The notes under the pieces: generated by a model
The model's input: only the letters and a program-made list of their open reading frames with translations
Database searches by the model: none
What the model was told of the DNA's origin: nothing
Made by a program: the position numbers and the translations under genes
Source of the DNA: Tyto alba
Lineage: Eukaryota; Chordata; Aves; Strigiformes; Tytonidae
Reading direction: 5' to 3'
Assembly (NCBI RefSeq): GCF_018691265.1
Contig: NW_024881283.1
Span: 4,437,731 to 4,501,730, forward strand
Length of the DNA stretch: 64,000 bases
In this document: one piece after another, positions 25,205 through 37,640 of the stretch
Layout: each line of letters begins with the position of its first letter
Numbering within the stretch: position 1 is the stretch's first letter

Positions 25205-26240
25205 AGAAATTACTTTTCCTGTTTAAGCCTAACTTTCCAGAAACAGCAGATGTCACGGAGAAGAGGAGGTTTGAAACAGAGAGCTATTCTGACAAACACA
25301 TATACATTTAGGTGTAACTAACAGCAAAACCCAGCTTTATACTCCTCCTGAGAGAGAAACGAGAAACTAATTCTTGTCTGAGTTCATTTGCAACTGATTA
25401 CCCTTGGGATACATCCACCGTTTTTGTTTTCACTTCTTATTTGTTAAACACCCATAGTTATGGGGACAATAAACAGTGGCTGTCCACTGTATTTTTGGTC
25501 TCCGTGGGCAGCATCTGGCTCTGCCCCTTTCCGTTATAAATATAAGATTAGTCTCGAAAGCTTCATTTACCTGACCTCATGGAAAGCCGTAAAACCTGGG
25601 ATACTACACCCTTCACCATCTCCACCAAAATGAACCTATGTGATAGCCCACTGATACAGAAACGCAGCGTTTGAGCCAGAGGGCAAAACTCCAAGCAAAG
25701 GACATCGACCATCTACCCAGACATGTCCCTGCTGCCACCCCAGCACGTCCAACCCACCCCCCCACCGCTCACAACTGCCACCCCGCTCTGTAAGTCATGA
25801 AACAAATGGCATTTGCTTTCCTTCCCTCTGGGTCGCAGCCCCAAACACTTTAATAAACAAGTATTTCCAAAAGGGCAGCGACAAGGTGTGAACAGAAGGT
25901 GCGTTTTTTCATTGAGAACCAAGGAAGAAAGAAAACTGTTAAAAAAAAAGTAAACAAAAAAGTTGAGTTGCTGATTCTCCAAAAAAGCATAGGTCCTACT
26001 CTTACAAACACCTGGCCCTGCACATAACCAGTCTTGTTCAGGCACCGATATGGCAAATAAAATTATTTCTCATTACAAATCGTCAAAGGGGCTGAAGAAA
26101 TCTCTTGCTTTGGGATACAAATCTCATCATTCCAGGAGTTGCATTGCCTTTTATACATTTTTCAAGGCAAATACAGCATTGCAGAATGCTGCCACAGTGT
26201 GCACTGCCAAAGGTATTATCAAAGGTATATCAAAGACATA
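25205..26240. other. No feature recognised
   Basis: Mixed-composition sequence without repeats or splice-flanked open frames that stand out. Confidence 0.5.
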
Positions 26241-26244
26241 TTGA

Positions 26245-27130
26245 ATGAGTGTCCAAGGTGTGCTAGCTCTAGCACAATTCACTATCTTTATAATTGATTT
26301 GAATGATGGAACATAGTATGCTTACTAAAATTGCTGCTGATACCAGGCTGGGACAGGCTGCAAGTACTTCAGAGGCCAGGATTAGGATTCAAAATGATCT
26401 TGATAAATTGTAGAAATGGTCTGGAAAAAAAAAAGAGAAAAAGAAAAAGACAATTCAGGAATGATGGGTGAACAGTGCTAAGACAGGAATAATCAATGAC
26501 ATGGTCACAAGGGAAATAAATAACAGCTCACAAAGGTCTTTTTTTTTCTTTATGGAAAAGGATCTCAGGATTACCACAGATCACAGACTGAACAGGAGCT
26601 GAACACAGTCGTGTTACCGCAATAAAACCAAACATCACACTGTGATACACAGAGAGGTGTACTGTTCACCAGATACACAAAGGGAACTTTTTATATAGCC
26701 CTACTGAAGTTCTGATACTGGACACTGCATTTCAGTAAAGTTGTAGAGAAAGTCCCAATGCAGACAGCAAGAATGATCAGAGATTGAGAAAGCACAGACT
26801 GGAAAATCAGTGAACAAGTCATATTCATCTGGACTAAAGAGTAAAGTCAACAGGGAGGCATCATAATGGTCTTCAAACACATCAAGAAGGCCACAACAGA
26901 AATGAATAAACTATCTTCTTGGCTTGTCAAGAACAGCACGAGATGTCATAGTCTTAAATTGCACCAAGGAACATAGGTTAGACACTAGGAAGAGTTTCCT
27001 GACTAAGGGCAGAAAAGCGCTGAGAGAAATTCAAGGACAGCTGTGGGCTCTCCAACCTTTAGATCAGAAAAGTTAAGGCACTGTCCATCAGGAAGAAGCA
27101 TGGAGGAGGTGGTTCTACCTTGAAGTCAAT
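26245..27130 (+). mobile_element. Old CR1 LINE fragment, plus orientation, decayed reverse-transcriptase end
   Basis: The sequence follows the 3' part of the CR1 reverse-transcriptase ORF and 3' UTR in order. A stretch near 26290-26310 translates as IDLNDG, the decayed form of the conserved NDLDDG motif. Then come gctgctgataccaggctggg (the ADDTKLG region, 26331-26350), a collinear middle with catcataatggtcttcaaac (26859-26878), and a 3' UTR portion with agacactaggaagagtttcct. Several stops and frameshifts break it, so it cannot encode an active enzyme. CR1 elements are the dominant LINEs of birds and reptiles. The high divergence indicates an old insertion. The 5' part is missing, as is usual for 5'-truncated LINEs. 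Confidence 0.75.
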
Positions 27131-27344
27131 TTTTTTTTGTTTCAAAGGGTAAAAGAAACCTTAGGAAGCAACCCAATGACTGCCCAGCTGAACCTACATA
27201 ACCCAACTGTTAACCATTTAACTGCATTATGACAGTTGAGGCCATGGCCCCGTCCACTATATGATCCACACAGGCAGCCCATCTTCCCCAACAGCTGCCT
27301 GTCTGCGCAGATCATGTGGGCAAAAGAAGTCTCATTATGCCAAT

Positions 27345-27415
27345 ATTATGGAGAAGAAACAGAGACTGGAAGAGACCAAGTCACATGCCAATGTCACATA
27401 GAAGATCTGCCACCA
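27345..27415 (-). mobile_element. MIR SINE remnant, minus orientation (short)
   Basis: Reading left to right it matches the reverse MIR core: ggagaagaaacagagactgg (27350-27369) parallels gatgaggaaactgaggc, followed by ccaagtcacatgccaatgtcacata, parallel to aagtgacttgcccaaggtcacaca. It lies about 215 bases beyond the CR1 fragment. Confidence 0.6.
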
Positions 27416-27831
27416 TAAAAGAAAAGCATTGTCCAGTGGTGTAATCTCAAAATGAACCTTCTACTCAGGGAAATATTAGAGTATATTCAATAGAGGTCTT
27501 GCTCAAATATTTGAAAACGTTCTGCCTGTGGCAGTACATAACAGAATCTTGAAACAGTTTTATTTTTGAACAAATCTGCCTTCCCACATGGCATGCAAAA
27601 TATTCGTTTGCAGGTGAAAGACTGCAACATAAATGCTCAGAGCACTGATTTGTCATTAGAAGTAACTTGCACAGAATAACGATGGGGCTGGAGGGCAGGG
27701 GTTTGATGGCTGATGAGTGAACGCAAATATTTTTAGCGATTCTCACAGAGCGCAAAAATAGATTTATAAACCGCTCTCCCAATCTGGCAGGTTGCTGAGA
27801 GCTGCAGCGGAGGCTGCAACTGGCACCTCAC

Positions 27832-27919
27832 CTGGGCTGGCAAAGGGTTTCGCAGCTTCCTAGGAGTGGCACAGGGACAGCCTGGCCCAGCCACGCCACC
27901 GAGCCACAAAACTGTCCCT
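27832..27919 (-). CDS. Weak candidate exon, minus strand
   Basis: Unrecognised. An 88-base minus-strand block is flanked by an acceptor (gggactctgcag) and a strong donor (CCCAG then gtgagg). One frame is open through the block and includes GGVAGPGCPCATPRKLRNPL; at least one other contains a stop. It would accept the split codon left by the candidate exon at 45007-45100 and would end on a complete codon, which does not match the next candidate at 2469. The surroundings are GC-rich, so motifs of this kind can arise by chance. Confidence 0.15.
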
Positions 27920-28128
27920 CTGCAGAGTCCCTGGTGCAGAGCCCGGGCGGGCCCAGGTCTGAGCACAGATCTTCCCCAGCGACCTCCAAAGGGGCTCGCT
28001 GAAGCCACCGCTACCCCCAGCATCGTCAAGTCTTCGCTGCTACCTGGTTGTAGATAAGCTGGGAAAATTCAGTGCCAGAACAGGCATTACAGATGCTTTT
28101 AACAGGTGTGAACTTTCATTTTAATAGG

Positions 28129-28133
<5 letters not shown>

Positions 28134-28166
<33 letters not shown>
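28134..28166. repeat. A33 homopolymer
   Basis: The longest pure A run in the window. No SINE or LINE body is recognisable just upstream on the plus strand. It is unstable in copying and sequencing, so its length is uncertain. Confidence 0.9.
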
Positions 28167-28169
<3 letters not shown>

Positions 28170-31100
28170 ATCGCATTTCAGAAGCACACCGTAATGCTAG
28201 CCAGTGCAAAACTGCCCTGGCTTTAGCAGAGTATTACTGTCACGTCACTCCTCTACCACCGAGGTTTCTCGAGGGCATCTCTAATCACTAAGAGCAGCTG
28301 AAATGCCAATGGGAATCAATGCTGGCCTTGCCGCCTTGCTGATGCATAACCATCTAAACAGATTTCCTTTCGCACTGTCTTTGACACGCTGAAGCTCCAG
28401 CCTTTACGCCGATTTAGTTCAGGAGCATCCTATGAAATAGCAGGCAGACTTCCACTGATAAGCTACATCAATCTTAACTGGGAGGCACCTGCCCCTTCTG
28501 GGTTTTGAACAAAGAATATCAGATTAAAAGGAAAATGGGAAAAAAAAAAAAAAGCAGTAGTCCAGGCACTTGAGATAAAGTAGCTGTTATCACCCTAACA
28601 AGGCTGCATGCTTCCTATCTCCAGGCAATGACTCTGTGAAAGCAGTCTGAACACAAGTTAAAAATTCATATCCCAGCCAAGCTGTCCCCGCTAAGCCAGA
28701 GGAGGGGCCGAGCTCCTAGGACCTTGCACTACGCGTGTCTGCAAGACGGTGGCACAACCAGATACACCGGGCAGCTCACCGCTCCGGCCATCCTCTTCAC
28801 ACAGGGAAGGGCCTTAATGCTCCTCCTTTCTTGGCAAATAAAAGCTTGCAAAACCATTTAGATGAAAAGTCTCTATTCTGGGTTGAAAACAACTTTGTAA
28901 ATCACACAACTAGTCCAGCATGGAGATGTCTGGCAAGTCTCCTCCGCAGCGGCTCTGAACAGGGCAATAACATAGCATTTAGCTCTGCTTTCTGACAAAG
29001 TAGTGAGCTTCTGCAGTGCTCCTGGCAGGATTTCATCGTGTCTCCCCTCACCAGTGCTGCATCCCAAGCAGACTTGCAGGACAAGATGCAGACAATTAAA
29101 TCAGCAACCTAAAGCATCCAGGGCCTTGATTCAGCAGCTGAGAACAGGTACTAGCAAAGCTGCAGTTCTCAGGAGGTAATACAGTACTGAGGAACTGAAT
29201 TTCTGTAGTGGCTATTCACCCACTAAGAAGAAAAAAAAAAATAAAATCCACCATTTATGTGCTATTTCACCCTGCTGACAGGAAAGAGCTGGAAAGGGCC
29301 ATTGCTTCTGAGCTTAATTACATCCGATGCTTCTAAGGGTGAGGGAAAAGAGTACTTCATGAGCCAAAACCAAAGAAGTTAATATACTATACTGCAGCAA
29401 GAACACAGAATCTTCAAAGCTTTCCCTCCTCACACCCTGAAGTGTGAAATCAGAGATTTTTTTTTTTTTTTCCTCAGTAATGCTTTTTGCTCATTTCCTG
29501 TCTGGCCTCATACTCTTATAACAATGAATCAGGATTAATTAACATCAATGTCAAGATTAAGATCATGACTAACCAGGCCTTTCTTGTCATCTTCTAGGGA
29601 ATTACACTAAAGCCCACATAACGATGGACTGACCACTCTGCCGGGTTGAGCTGACTCTGTTCATCCATGGGGAGCTGGGCTTTCAGGTGAAATCAGCCTG
29701 CCACTTCACACAAATCTCTTGCTTTGGGGAAACTCTGACAATCTCCCCAAGCTGGTTCTTTGTTTTCCATGCACCTCTTCTAAACCCACCATCACCACTT
29801 ATTTTCACATTCCCAGGCAGGAAGCAAGAAGCCACGCAGAAAACTGAAGCTGTGGCCACAGGTGAACAAGATGGACTTTTAGCATAAGATACTGCAAGCC
29901 ACAAACAAGCATAAAAAGGAAAAACAAGTCCAGGAGTCTATGGCGCTCTGAAGGGAGTGATTAGCAGCTGAGAAGGAAACTTCTCTGGATTCTCCTCTAC
30001 ATACACACCTCTGACCTTCCAGGCTCCATATTCTCATAAGGTCGCTCACTATCAATTAAACTAAGAACTTCCAGGCAGCTTTTTGTAAGATCGAGGAGAC
30101 CAGAAGGTCTTGTCTTTCTCCTCTTCAGGGCATTTGCTCAGCAGGCTACTGCAAGTTCAAGTGTTTTCAGCAAAAAGGTGGTATGAAAGGGTGGGATGCA
30201 ACCCCATCAGTCACATCCTTTTTGGGGACAGGCCGTGTCCCCTCGGACAGGCAGCTCGACCCTCTCCAGCCTGGCAGGGGTCCATGGCACTGCCCCCCCA
30301 GCCCCGAGGATGCAGCAGATCGCCGCAGCATCACAACCACGGTGATGTCTTGACTTGAAGACCCCCAGGAGATCTGCAGCTGCCCCCCCCCCCTTCCCAA
30401 GTTTTGTATAAGCATTATAAACACAATGTTCTCAAAAGAAATCTGCTGTCAAGCATGACATAGTGTTTATGGTAGTTTCTACAGCTATTCATTCATCTTT
30501 CCCACAGCCATATCAACAGCGTACCAAGAACAACAGAAAAATTATTCATGTGGCACATTTCTGGTGCTCGTCGGTTTTATGTTACTTCAGTACGGTATTT
30601 TAGAAGTTTTCCAAGATGTTAAAAAGCATGACCCTCGCCTTTAGAAATCATTAAGAGAAGCAAAAAGGCCCACAGGTATGGGGAAATGTTAGGCACTTTA
30701 ATTTTTTGACACTTCTACAGAGTAAAAGCATTCCACCGAACTAAAGGAAGTGGAGTGAGGCTATGAACTGAGATTGAACCAGCAGTTCATGGGATTTAAA
30801 TTTAGAATGTAATCAGTTATGGAAAATAGTGTAAAAAAGAAAACAGAATCTCTCTGCAGAACACCGGCCTCCATCTCAGAGCAGAAAACTTCATATAGGC
30901 AGTTATTCTGGTAAAAAATAAGATGGTCAAACATATGTACTAATGACTCATTAAGATAAAAATCTTTACCTACTCTTCAAAGCAGTGCGAAATTAAACAT
31001 TTCACTTTCCAGCCTCCAAATTACGAATATCCAGGCACCTCTCAAGAGCAAGCAACCAGAAAGCTCACCCCACCCTTCCCACCCCATCAGCAGCGAGGGG

Positions 31101-31491
31101 GGAGATCGCTCCTCCTGCAGTTCCCTGCAACACTCTGTGCAGGCACTCTGAGATCCAAAGCAGAAACCAGAACCTTCTGGGGGCTGTAAGGCTTTAGCAG
31201 CCTGATAAATCCCTACAGCAAGATGAGTTCTCTTTGCTGCAGCACGGCCAACAGAAGCACATCCCCGCATTGCACATGAAATGCCACTGTACTGTCATCT
31301 CACTGGTCAAGAGGCTCCCACATATTAGCAATTTCTATGCTACCACTCACTTTCTTCAACCTTCACCTGAAGGATAACACAAAAGTGTAACCTTGAGCAC
31401 AGCATCCAAGACTAATTGTCATTTTTAAATTCTACTCATGTCACAGACTCAATTTGTACGAAGCACAGCTGGGGGTTTTTTGCCTTATGAG

Positions 31492-31511
31492 AAAAAAAAA
31501 AAAAAAAAAAA
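31492..31511. repeat. A20 homopolymer
   Basis: Pure A run without a recognisable retroposon body. Confidence 0.9.
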
Positions 31512-34298
31512 GTAGCAATTCTTTTCTGTGTACAGAAGTTCTGCTGTAGTTTTGCTGGATGACACACCAAAGAACCACAACTGCACAGCCCAAAGGAGAC
31601 AAACGGCTGATGCAAACGGAAAACAATGCAGCAAAAGGAAGTCATTCTGTAAGGCAATTACTTTGTTCTTTCAGGGGGTTTTTGGGGTATCTTCTTTCCA
31701 TAGAAAGTTTCCACTACAGTTATTTAAATTAAACTCTTGTATATTTTTGTCCTCAAACCTATGAGGCTGCATAGCAGGAGCTCTGCTGATCAGTAAAATG
31801 ACATATAATTGTGCACAGGTCCAGGTTCTTTGGTCAGAAACTTAGAGAAAATACAAGGAATGCCCCAAAACAATTAGTGAGTAATTTTCTTAAACTAAAA
31901 CCTAGCAAGACCTCAAAATATCATTTAGTGAAGCCACTGGAGATGTTTCAGGGAGGGACAAAACTTTCTGTAAATATGTGAAAACTGAGAGTCCAAAGGT
32001 ACATATCTCTTAATGGGATGGGGCAAAACAGAGAAAGGGAAAAGTTGAATGAACCTGAGGAAAACCCTCCACCGAGAGTCATCCCATCACTGGAAACATC
32101 TCAAGGCTGGACAAACTTCCTCACGCTATCGGGTTGGAAACACACCTTTCCAGGATACGGATTTTCATTATCATCATCTGCATTTTGGGCGCCGGCAGAC
32201 TCGGACACGAGGGAAAACACCACCACGCCAGAGGAGCACAGCCTGGGTCGGAGCTTCAAACCTGAGCCTGAGCCTCCAAGTGATTTTGGGCTGTCTGTGC
32301 CAGCCCCGGGTGCACTGCCGGCCTTCCCCCGAGCAGGCAGATGGCTGAATATCAAAGCAGCTTTTGCTTCCTGGCACTGTGCAGCAATGCAGTGGCACGA
32401 ACACAGCATATAAAAGACCATTTTTGCAGAAGATTTACAATCTACCTTTAAACCCTCTAAAGGGGTTAAATAACGTGGTGAGCACGGGTTTCTTGTGGAA
32501 AAATGACTCACAGGAAGGATGGCAACAATGCACCGCTATAAAATATTAAACATAATAGGTCTCTCTGCCCTGGGCTGGAAGAATAAAAAACAAGGTAAGT
32601 GGACCTGTGTTTTTCGCCTGGTTCTCAAAGTCACTAATGGCCCTCTGGGTCTGTGAACAGATGTCAACAGCATACTGCAGGTACTGCAATTTACTTGCTG
32701 CAAATTATTGCCTGGCATTTAATTAAAATTTTATTGTGGTGATTCCCATCAGCTCTCTCCACAGCACCAAGTGAACAGACTGAAGTAGATCTTTCGGAGC
32801 AAACAAGCCCAGTTCATCAATAAAATACTGTAGCTCTGAAAGAGGAAAAGAAAGTGTGTGGTAAGAGGTTTGGTTATGTGATGTTTTTTCCCTGCGCGGG
32901 GGCCCTGCAGTGCTGTTCCCGGCACTGACACCGGATCTGAACCAGCCTGAAGTCGGCTGTGGGATGAGTCCAGCACATGGATCGTGTTCTTCTGCTCGGG
33001 CTCCTCACAGGTCACGCAGGATCCCTTTAGGAGTGGAGGATGGAAGAATCGGACTCAACAGTTCACTTGTCCAGCTTGGGAGGAAAGCACTTTTACTACA
33101 AAAAGCTCCTTATTCACTGTTTCATTTCCCACATCACAGTTCTTGTAGGAACAATCCCAACCTGGTATGAGGGTCTGTCCACCAAATGGAGACTCCTCAA
33201 TGATTTGTGGGTTTTGGGGCCTAAAACGAGTGACTATTCTTCCTCCCATTATCGCAGGGGGAGGCATCGGGGAGCTGGAGGGACAGATGTACCTAGTGCT
33301 TTCAGGGGATCAAGCAGAGGGACGGGGTCTGCTCAGCCCCAGACTACTGCTCCATGCACTCCACCATGCCCAGATCTTGCACAGTTTCAGCTGGAGCCTT
33401 TTCTCCTGTCCTGCACATTTTTCTGGTGGCTTCTATAAAAGCCAGTAACTACAAGCACAAGTGTAGGGGACTCGGCAGCTCCAGGGTTCACACTCAAGCT
33501 CCCATCTATCCCAGAGGTCCTGGAAATGATCAGGTGTGCAGAGGTCCCTTAAATGCCATTGCTGTAAGGGAAGAAGAAAATCCCCTGAGTATCTCATGAG
33601 ATACCTCCTTCTGGGTCAGATACAGTGATCCCAAACCCGTGAGCAAAACAACACAGCCAAGGAAAGAAACAGTTGCATTCATGAAAGCTGATGCCTGATA
33701 GCACAAGCTTATTTTAAACCTCAGTGTCCTTCTACCAGTTGAGGCCACCCTTGATCTCTCAAAAAAGAGGGGGGAAAAAAAGCCAAAAAATAAGACAAAA
33801 CATCCTCAGCTGCTTGTGCATTTAGAAAAACTGCCCTCCTGATATCTGCAGACATCCGCTGGAAGCCCTGAAGCACAAGACCCAAGGAAAGCAGAGTTTT
33901 CATGCTGAGCTGCAAGTGATACAAGATGCTAAGAAAAACAATAGCAACCCCTCTCTGTCCACAGCTGAGAAAGACTAAGGCACACACCAGCTCCAGGGCC
34001 TGGATGGATTAACACTGTCATCTGCTCTACAGCTCACAGTGCTGGGGAAAACACAGCTCTTCAGGCTTAGAACTACAGGTCTCTGAAGACCTGAAATACC
34101 CAGAGGCAAAGCAGATATTAGCTCCTCTCCTGAGTCTCAGGGGTTAACACAAGCATAGCTGAGCTGCACTAAACAAAGCTGAAAACCTCCCCCTCTAAAG
34201 GTATCTGTTGATGCTTTACCTCCCTGTGCAACTACTCTGGAAAGTCAGGGGAGACAGAGCTAGAATGATGGATGCAAAATTAAAAGCTCAATAAATAA

Positions 34299-34946
34299 TT
34301 AATTGCTGAGGTCATCAAATTGTACGAATCTGTCCATCTCGCTCTCCGCTCTCCTGTTAATCAGAGGAGTCTCTATTTCAGTGGTGGGTGAAGTGGTCCT
34401 GGAAGAGCCGTAATTTCTGCACACCGCTGCCATGAAGCTCGTACTAGGTGCTATATAAACCCATAGTAATAAATCATTTGCCAAACGCTCCAAAGACTTT
34501 AAGAGTGTTAAGCAAACTGAATCCCTCCAGAGATCCCAAAATAAAGTGAGAGACGAGTTTGAGTAACTTATTAAGATAATTATTAAAATGTAAGATATCG
34601 AGTAATATGTAACATAGACAAAACCTCCTTTCCTCTTTCCAGTATCAGCCTCTCCACAAACGCCAATGAAAAAGAGCACTCTACCACAAACAAAATACAG
34701 TGCACACATGAAAGCTGGCAAATTCCAATATGTGCAATTTCTAGTACGTGATGGTGGTACTCTGATTATAAATAAGTGGTTAACGACAATGAACATGAAT
34801 ACCCAGAATGAAAGAAGTTTATCCCGTGGCTGATGTGTTGCAAAGCTTGTTGCATCCTCCAGACACCGGCTGCTGGGCCTGGCGAACTGATGGGACCCAG
34901 CACGTCGGGTCCTTGTGCTCCCGCCAGCAGCAGCGGCAGAATCCAA
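34299..34946 (-). CDS. Long unassigned open reading frame (215 codons), doubtful gene
   Basis: Unrecognised. A minus-strand frame of 215 codons runs from an ATG at 34946 through AT-rich DNA, where stops should be frequent, so its length is notable. The predicted product has hydrophobic stretches at about residues 45-65, 80-97 and 110-135 (for example FWVFMFIVVNHLFII), then a polar C-terminal part ending FVQFDDLSN. No domain, signal sequence or family is apparent, and the N-terminal part is low-complexity Ala/Gly/Arg. No intron signals or promoter were seen. It may be a chance frame, or the openness may be a by-product of a conserved non-coding element on either strand. Protein-level conservation in related genomes would decide. 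Confidence 0.15.
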   Translation of the reverse strand: MDSAAAAGGSTRTRRAGSHQFARPSSRCLEDATSFATHQPRDKLLSFWVFMFIVVNHLFIIRVPPSRTRNCTYWNLPAFMCALYFVCGRVLFFIGVCGEADTGKRKGGFVYVTYYSISYILIIILISYSNSSLTLFWDLWRDSVCLTLLKSLERLANDLLLWVYIAPSTSFMAAVCRNYGSSRTTSPTTEIETPLINRRAESEMDRFVQFDDLSN

Positions 34947-34992
34947 CCTCTGGACTGGGTCAGATCAACTCCTTGACAAGCAATAATGACAG

Positions 34993-35015
34993 CCCCCCCC
35001 CCCCCCCCCCCCCCC
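34993..35015. repeat. C23 homopolymer
   Basis: Twenty-three C residues in a row (poly-G on the other strand). Pure C/G runs this long are rare and are difficult for polymerases, so the true length may differ. Confidence 0.95.
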
Positions 35016-35329
35016 AGTATGTGAAGCACAAACAGAAGAGAAATATTAGGTTTATTTCTACATCTAAGGAGGAATTGGGGAAATTTAACAGCTCAAACTG
35101 TAGTTTAGTGAGGGTTAATAGCTAATGTTTGCACAAAATGCCAGTGCTTCACAGCCTCACCAGAGTGCTCAGGACCTCTTTGCTTTGTGCTGCACCTACA
35201 AAATTAGTTTTAAAAGTTCTGTGGAAGTTTCTTTCCGATTTGTGAACTGCGTTGTTACCGTATCCATACAGAAATGTCACGTTCCCTGTGAGGAATGCCA
35301 CGCTACCTGGTTAAGCACCGCCCGTGCAT

Positions 35330-35790
35330 ATATCACTTACTGTCTAGCACGTTACAGTACGAGCAGCCTGCCCGGCGCTGGTGGGGAGCTGGCAGCAGCA
35401 GGATGAACGCCCTCACCACTGTCTTTGGGCACGGGATGACAAGCGCCCCGGGTCCACGGCTGCACGGAGCGGCAAGCGCACGCTCCAGCTGCACGCCATC
35501 CCCTCCCGGCAGTTACACACGGCGTGCTTTTCTCCCCAAACCCCGCCTGCACATCAGGCACATGCTTCACCGCGCACAAAGGCGTGGCACGGGAACTCCT
35601 GGGCTTTCAAAAGCCAGGGTGAGACCCCGAGAGCAGGCTCCCGGCTGGAGCTGGCTCCTCCACCAGCTCCAGGGGCTCTCCCACCCGCCGCGCTCTCTCC
35701 CCCCACGCCATGCCACACAGGAGATGCTCCCGCAGCGACGACATCCCAAAATCCCAAATCCAGCCTCAGCCATGCAGTGAAGTCACGCCG
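35330..35790. promoter_or_regulatory. GC-rich, CpG-containing patch
   Basis: CG dinucleotides and GC rise over about 450 bases. Open frames of 161 and 149 codons on plus and 85 on minus overlap and are compositional. A plus donor-like site (GCCAGG then gtgaga) occurs near 35619. No family-like protein is seen. Possible weak CpG island. Confidence 0.3.
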
Positions 35791-35794
35791 GTCT

Positions 35795-37555
35795 ACTCTT
35801 TGTGGCCACAATAGAGTAGGACACCTGTAAATGTATATAACACAACCCTCTCACAATAAATGCCCTGCATCTGTAATTTCTGATATTTCTCTAAGACAGG
35901 GTCCAGACCATAACTACTCCGCAGGCAGATCCTATCTATCTCCAAACTCTTCAAAAGAAAAGCTGACTTTTTTTTTTTTTTTTTTTTTCCTGAAACACCA
36001 TCATACAAAGTGGCACCAAAGTCCGAACACCAAACTGACCCTGTTCCAGCATACTGGGTGCTCTTTGCCATTTCACTTTAGCTGTTCCTTAACTCCGTTA
36101 GAAACACAGCCAGTAAAAATCTCCTGAAAACACTGTTCCAAATTAAAGCGAGCCGTTATGAAACCACTATCACAGCCACTTGCTTAATATATTTCTCCCT
36201 AGAAGAACTTACAGTGTTTCCTTGATGAACCCCCAAGCATAACAGTTTCCACAGTGATTACAGAAAAATCAGCAGTGCCAGAAATAACATTGTTAAATGG
36301 AAAACATCCCCTGCACTTGCTCTCACACATGCACACACCCATTGAGCACAAACGGGCTCGCCAGCACCGGGGATGATTCCTCACGGTGACAACCCAGGCA
36401 CCAAGTAGCCACCCAGTGCAAATGCAAACGGAGATAGAAATTGAGTCAAAATACCACTTTTTAAGTAGATGTCTTGGCAATGGCACATGGACAGGTACCC
36501 GCTGCAAGCAGGCATGCAACAGCATACCTTTCCGTAGAGATAGAATCAGTGACCATATTCTAAAAGCAGCTCCCCAAGTACAATATTCAAAATATTTTAC
36601 TTAGCAAGGTGGGACAAAATGATCACCCAGATGGTGTGTCCTTCCTCGGGAAAGGCAATTTGAGTTCTGACACCGACCTGGTGCAAAAGCAGGACAGAAA
36701 AGTACCAAGTGTTGGAGCTTGTCTAAACCACCCCCCGCTCGGCGCTCCCATTCATTCAGTTATTTGAGGTCTAAGGCATGCAAAGCTGCAGCTTCCCTTC
36801 GCGGGAACCTGTGTGTGTATTTTCAGGGTGCTGCCAAGCTCCTCTCCCCTGCACCAGGCTGCCCAGACTGGGCTGACATCTCTGACTTTTCTCATTTATT
36901 TACCAAAATAGAGAGAAGGCTTTCAGCAAACACCTTTCCAAAGCTATTTCTTGCAACAAGTGCCCTCACCCGCTTCAAACTTTTTACTGGCTTATTGCTC
37001 TTAAGAAAAGAACAAAATTAGCTTTTTTCTTTTTTTTTAAACCAAAACTTTTTGCTCATTGCCAGGGCACCAGTTTCTGCCCTCTCCCCACAGCCCCTCA
37101 CGAGCATCTTCTCCTTTTTAGCTCTCAGTCCCTTTGTCCTCACCAGCCAGGAGCCTTATTTCACCTGGGAAGAACTCAACACACTTATCTGTGCAAAAAA
37201 GGACCACATTTATCACCTTGATCTGCATTATTCAAGTATATGAGCAACCTCCTGTTCACCTAGGAAGGTATCACTCCAATTTAAGATGGCAAAAATGGGT
37301 TCAAAAAGCAAAAAAAAAAAAAAAAAACAAACACCAATGTCCAACTTCGATTTTTTGTAATAGGTTCTGTGTTTGACACAACTGACACATCCACAACCAG
37401 AAGCCTCCCAGGACAGGCTAGATACATCCCCGACTGCCAGCAAAGACTTATTCCCAGCTTAAAAGAAATGGGAATTGAGGATTTCTGTTATATTCACACA
37501 CTTCATTTCTGCCTTTACACCTGTTTACTTAAAAATATTTAACTGCTGGTTTAAC
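35795..37555. other. No gene recognised
   Basis: Intron-like sequence with T21 at 35968-35988 and A-rich tracts near 37310-37327. Nothing else supported. Confidence 0.5.
35968..35988. repeat. T21 homopolymer
   Basis: Pure T run; could be the reverse of a poly-A tail, but no minus-strand retroposon body is readable to its right. Confidence 0.9.
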
Positions 37556-37559
37556 ATTT

Positions 37560-37640
37560 TGGCATACCATCTCCTATCTTCTGAATAATTCCGAATTTTG
37601 ATTAATGCAAATATGGATGCAAAGTATTTTCTAACTTTGC
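37560..37640. promoter_or_regulatory. Octamer/homeodomain motif cluster (possible enhancer core)
   Basis: A short AT-rich unique block contains GATTAATGCAAAT (a TAAT core fused to the POU octamer ATGCAAAT, about 37599-37611) and a second ATGCAAAG at about 37618-37625. Such paired POU and homeodomain sites are common in neural and developmental enhancers. Inference from motifs only. Confidence 0.22.

Larger units (their letters stand above)
27925..34290. other. Long intron-like or intergenic stretch
   Basis: No gene recognised. Simple tracts: A33 at 28134-28166, A14 near 28539, T13 near 29459, C10 near 30385, A20 at 31492-31511. No interspersed repeat family could be read by eye. Confidence 0.5.
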
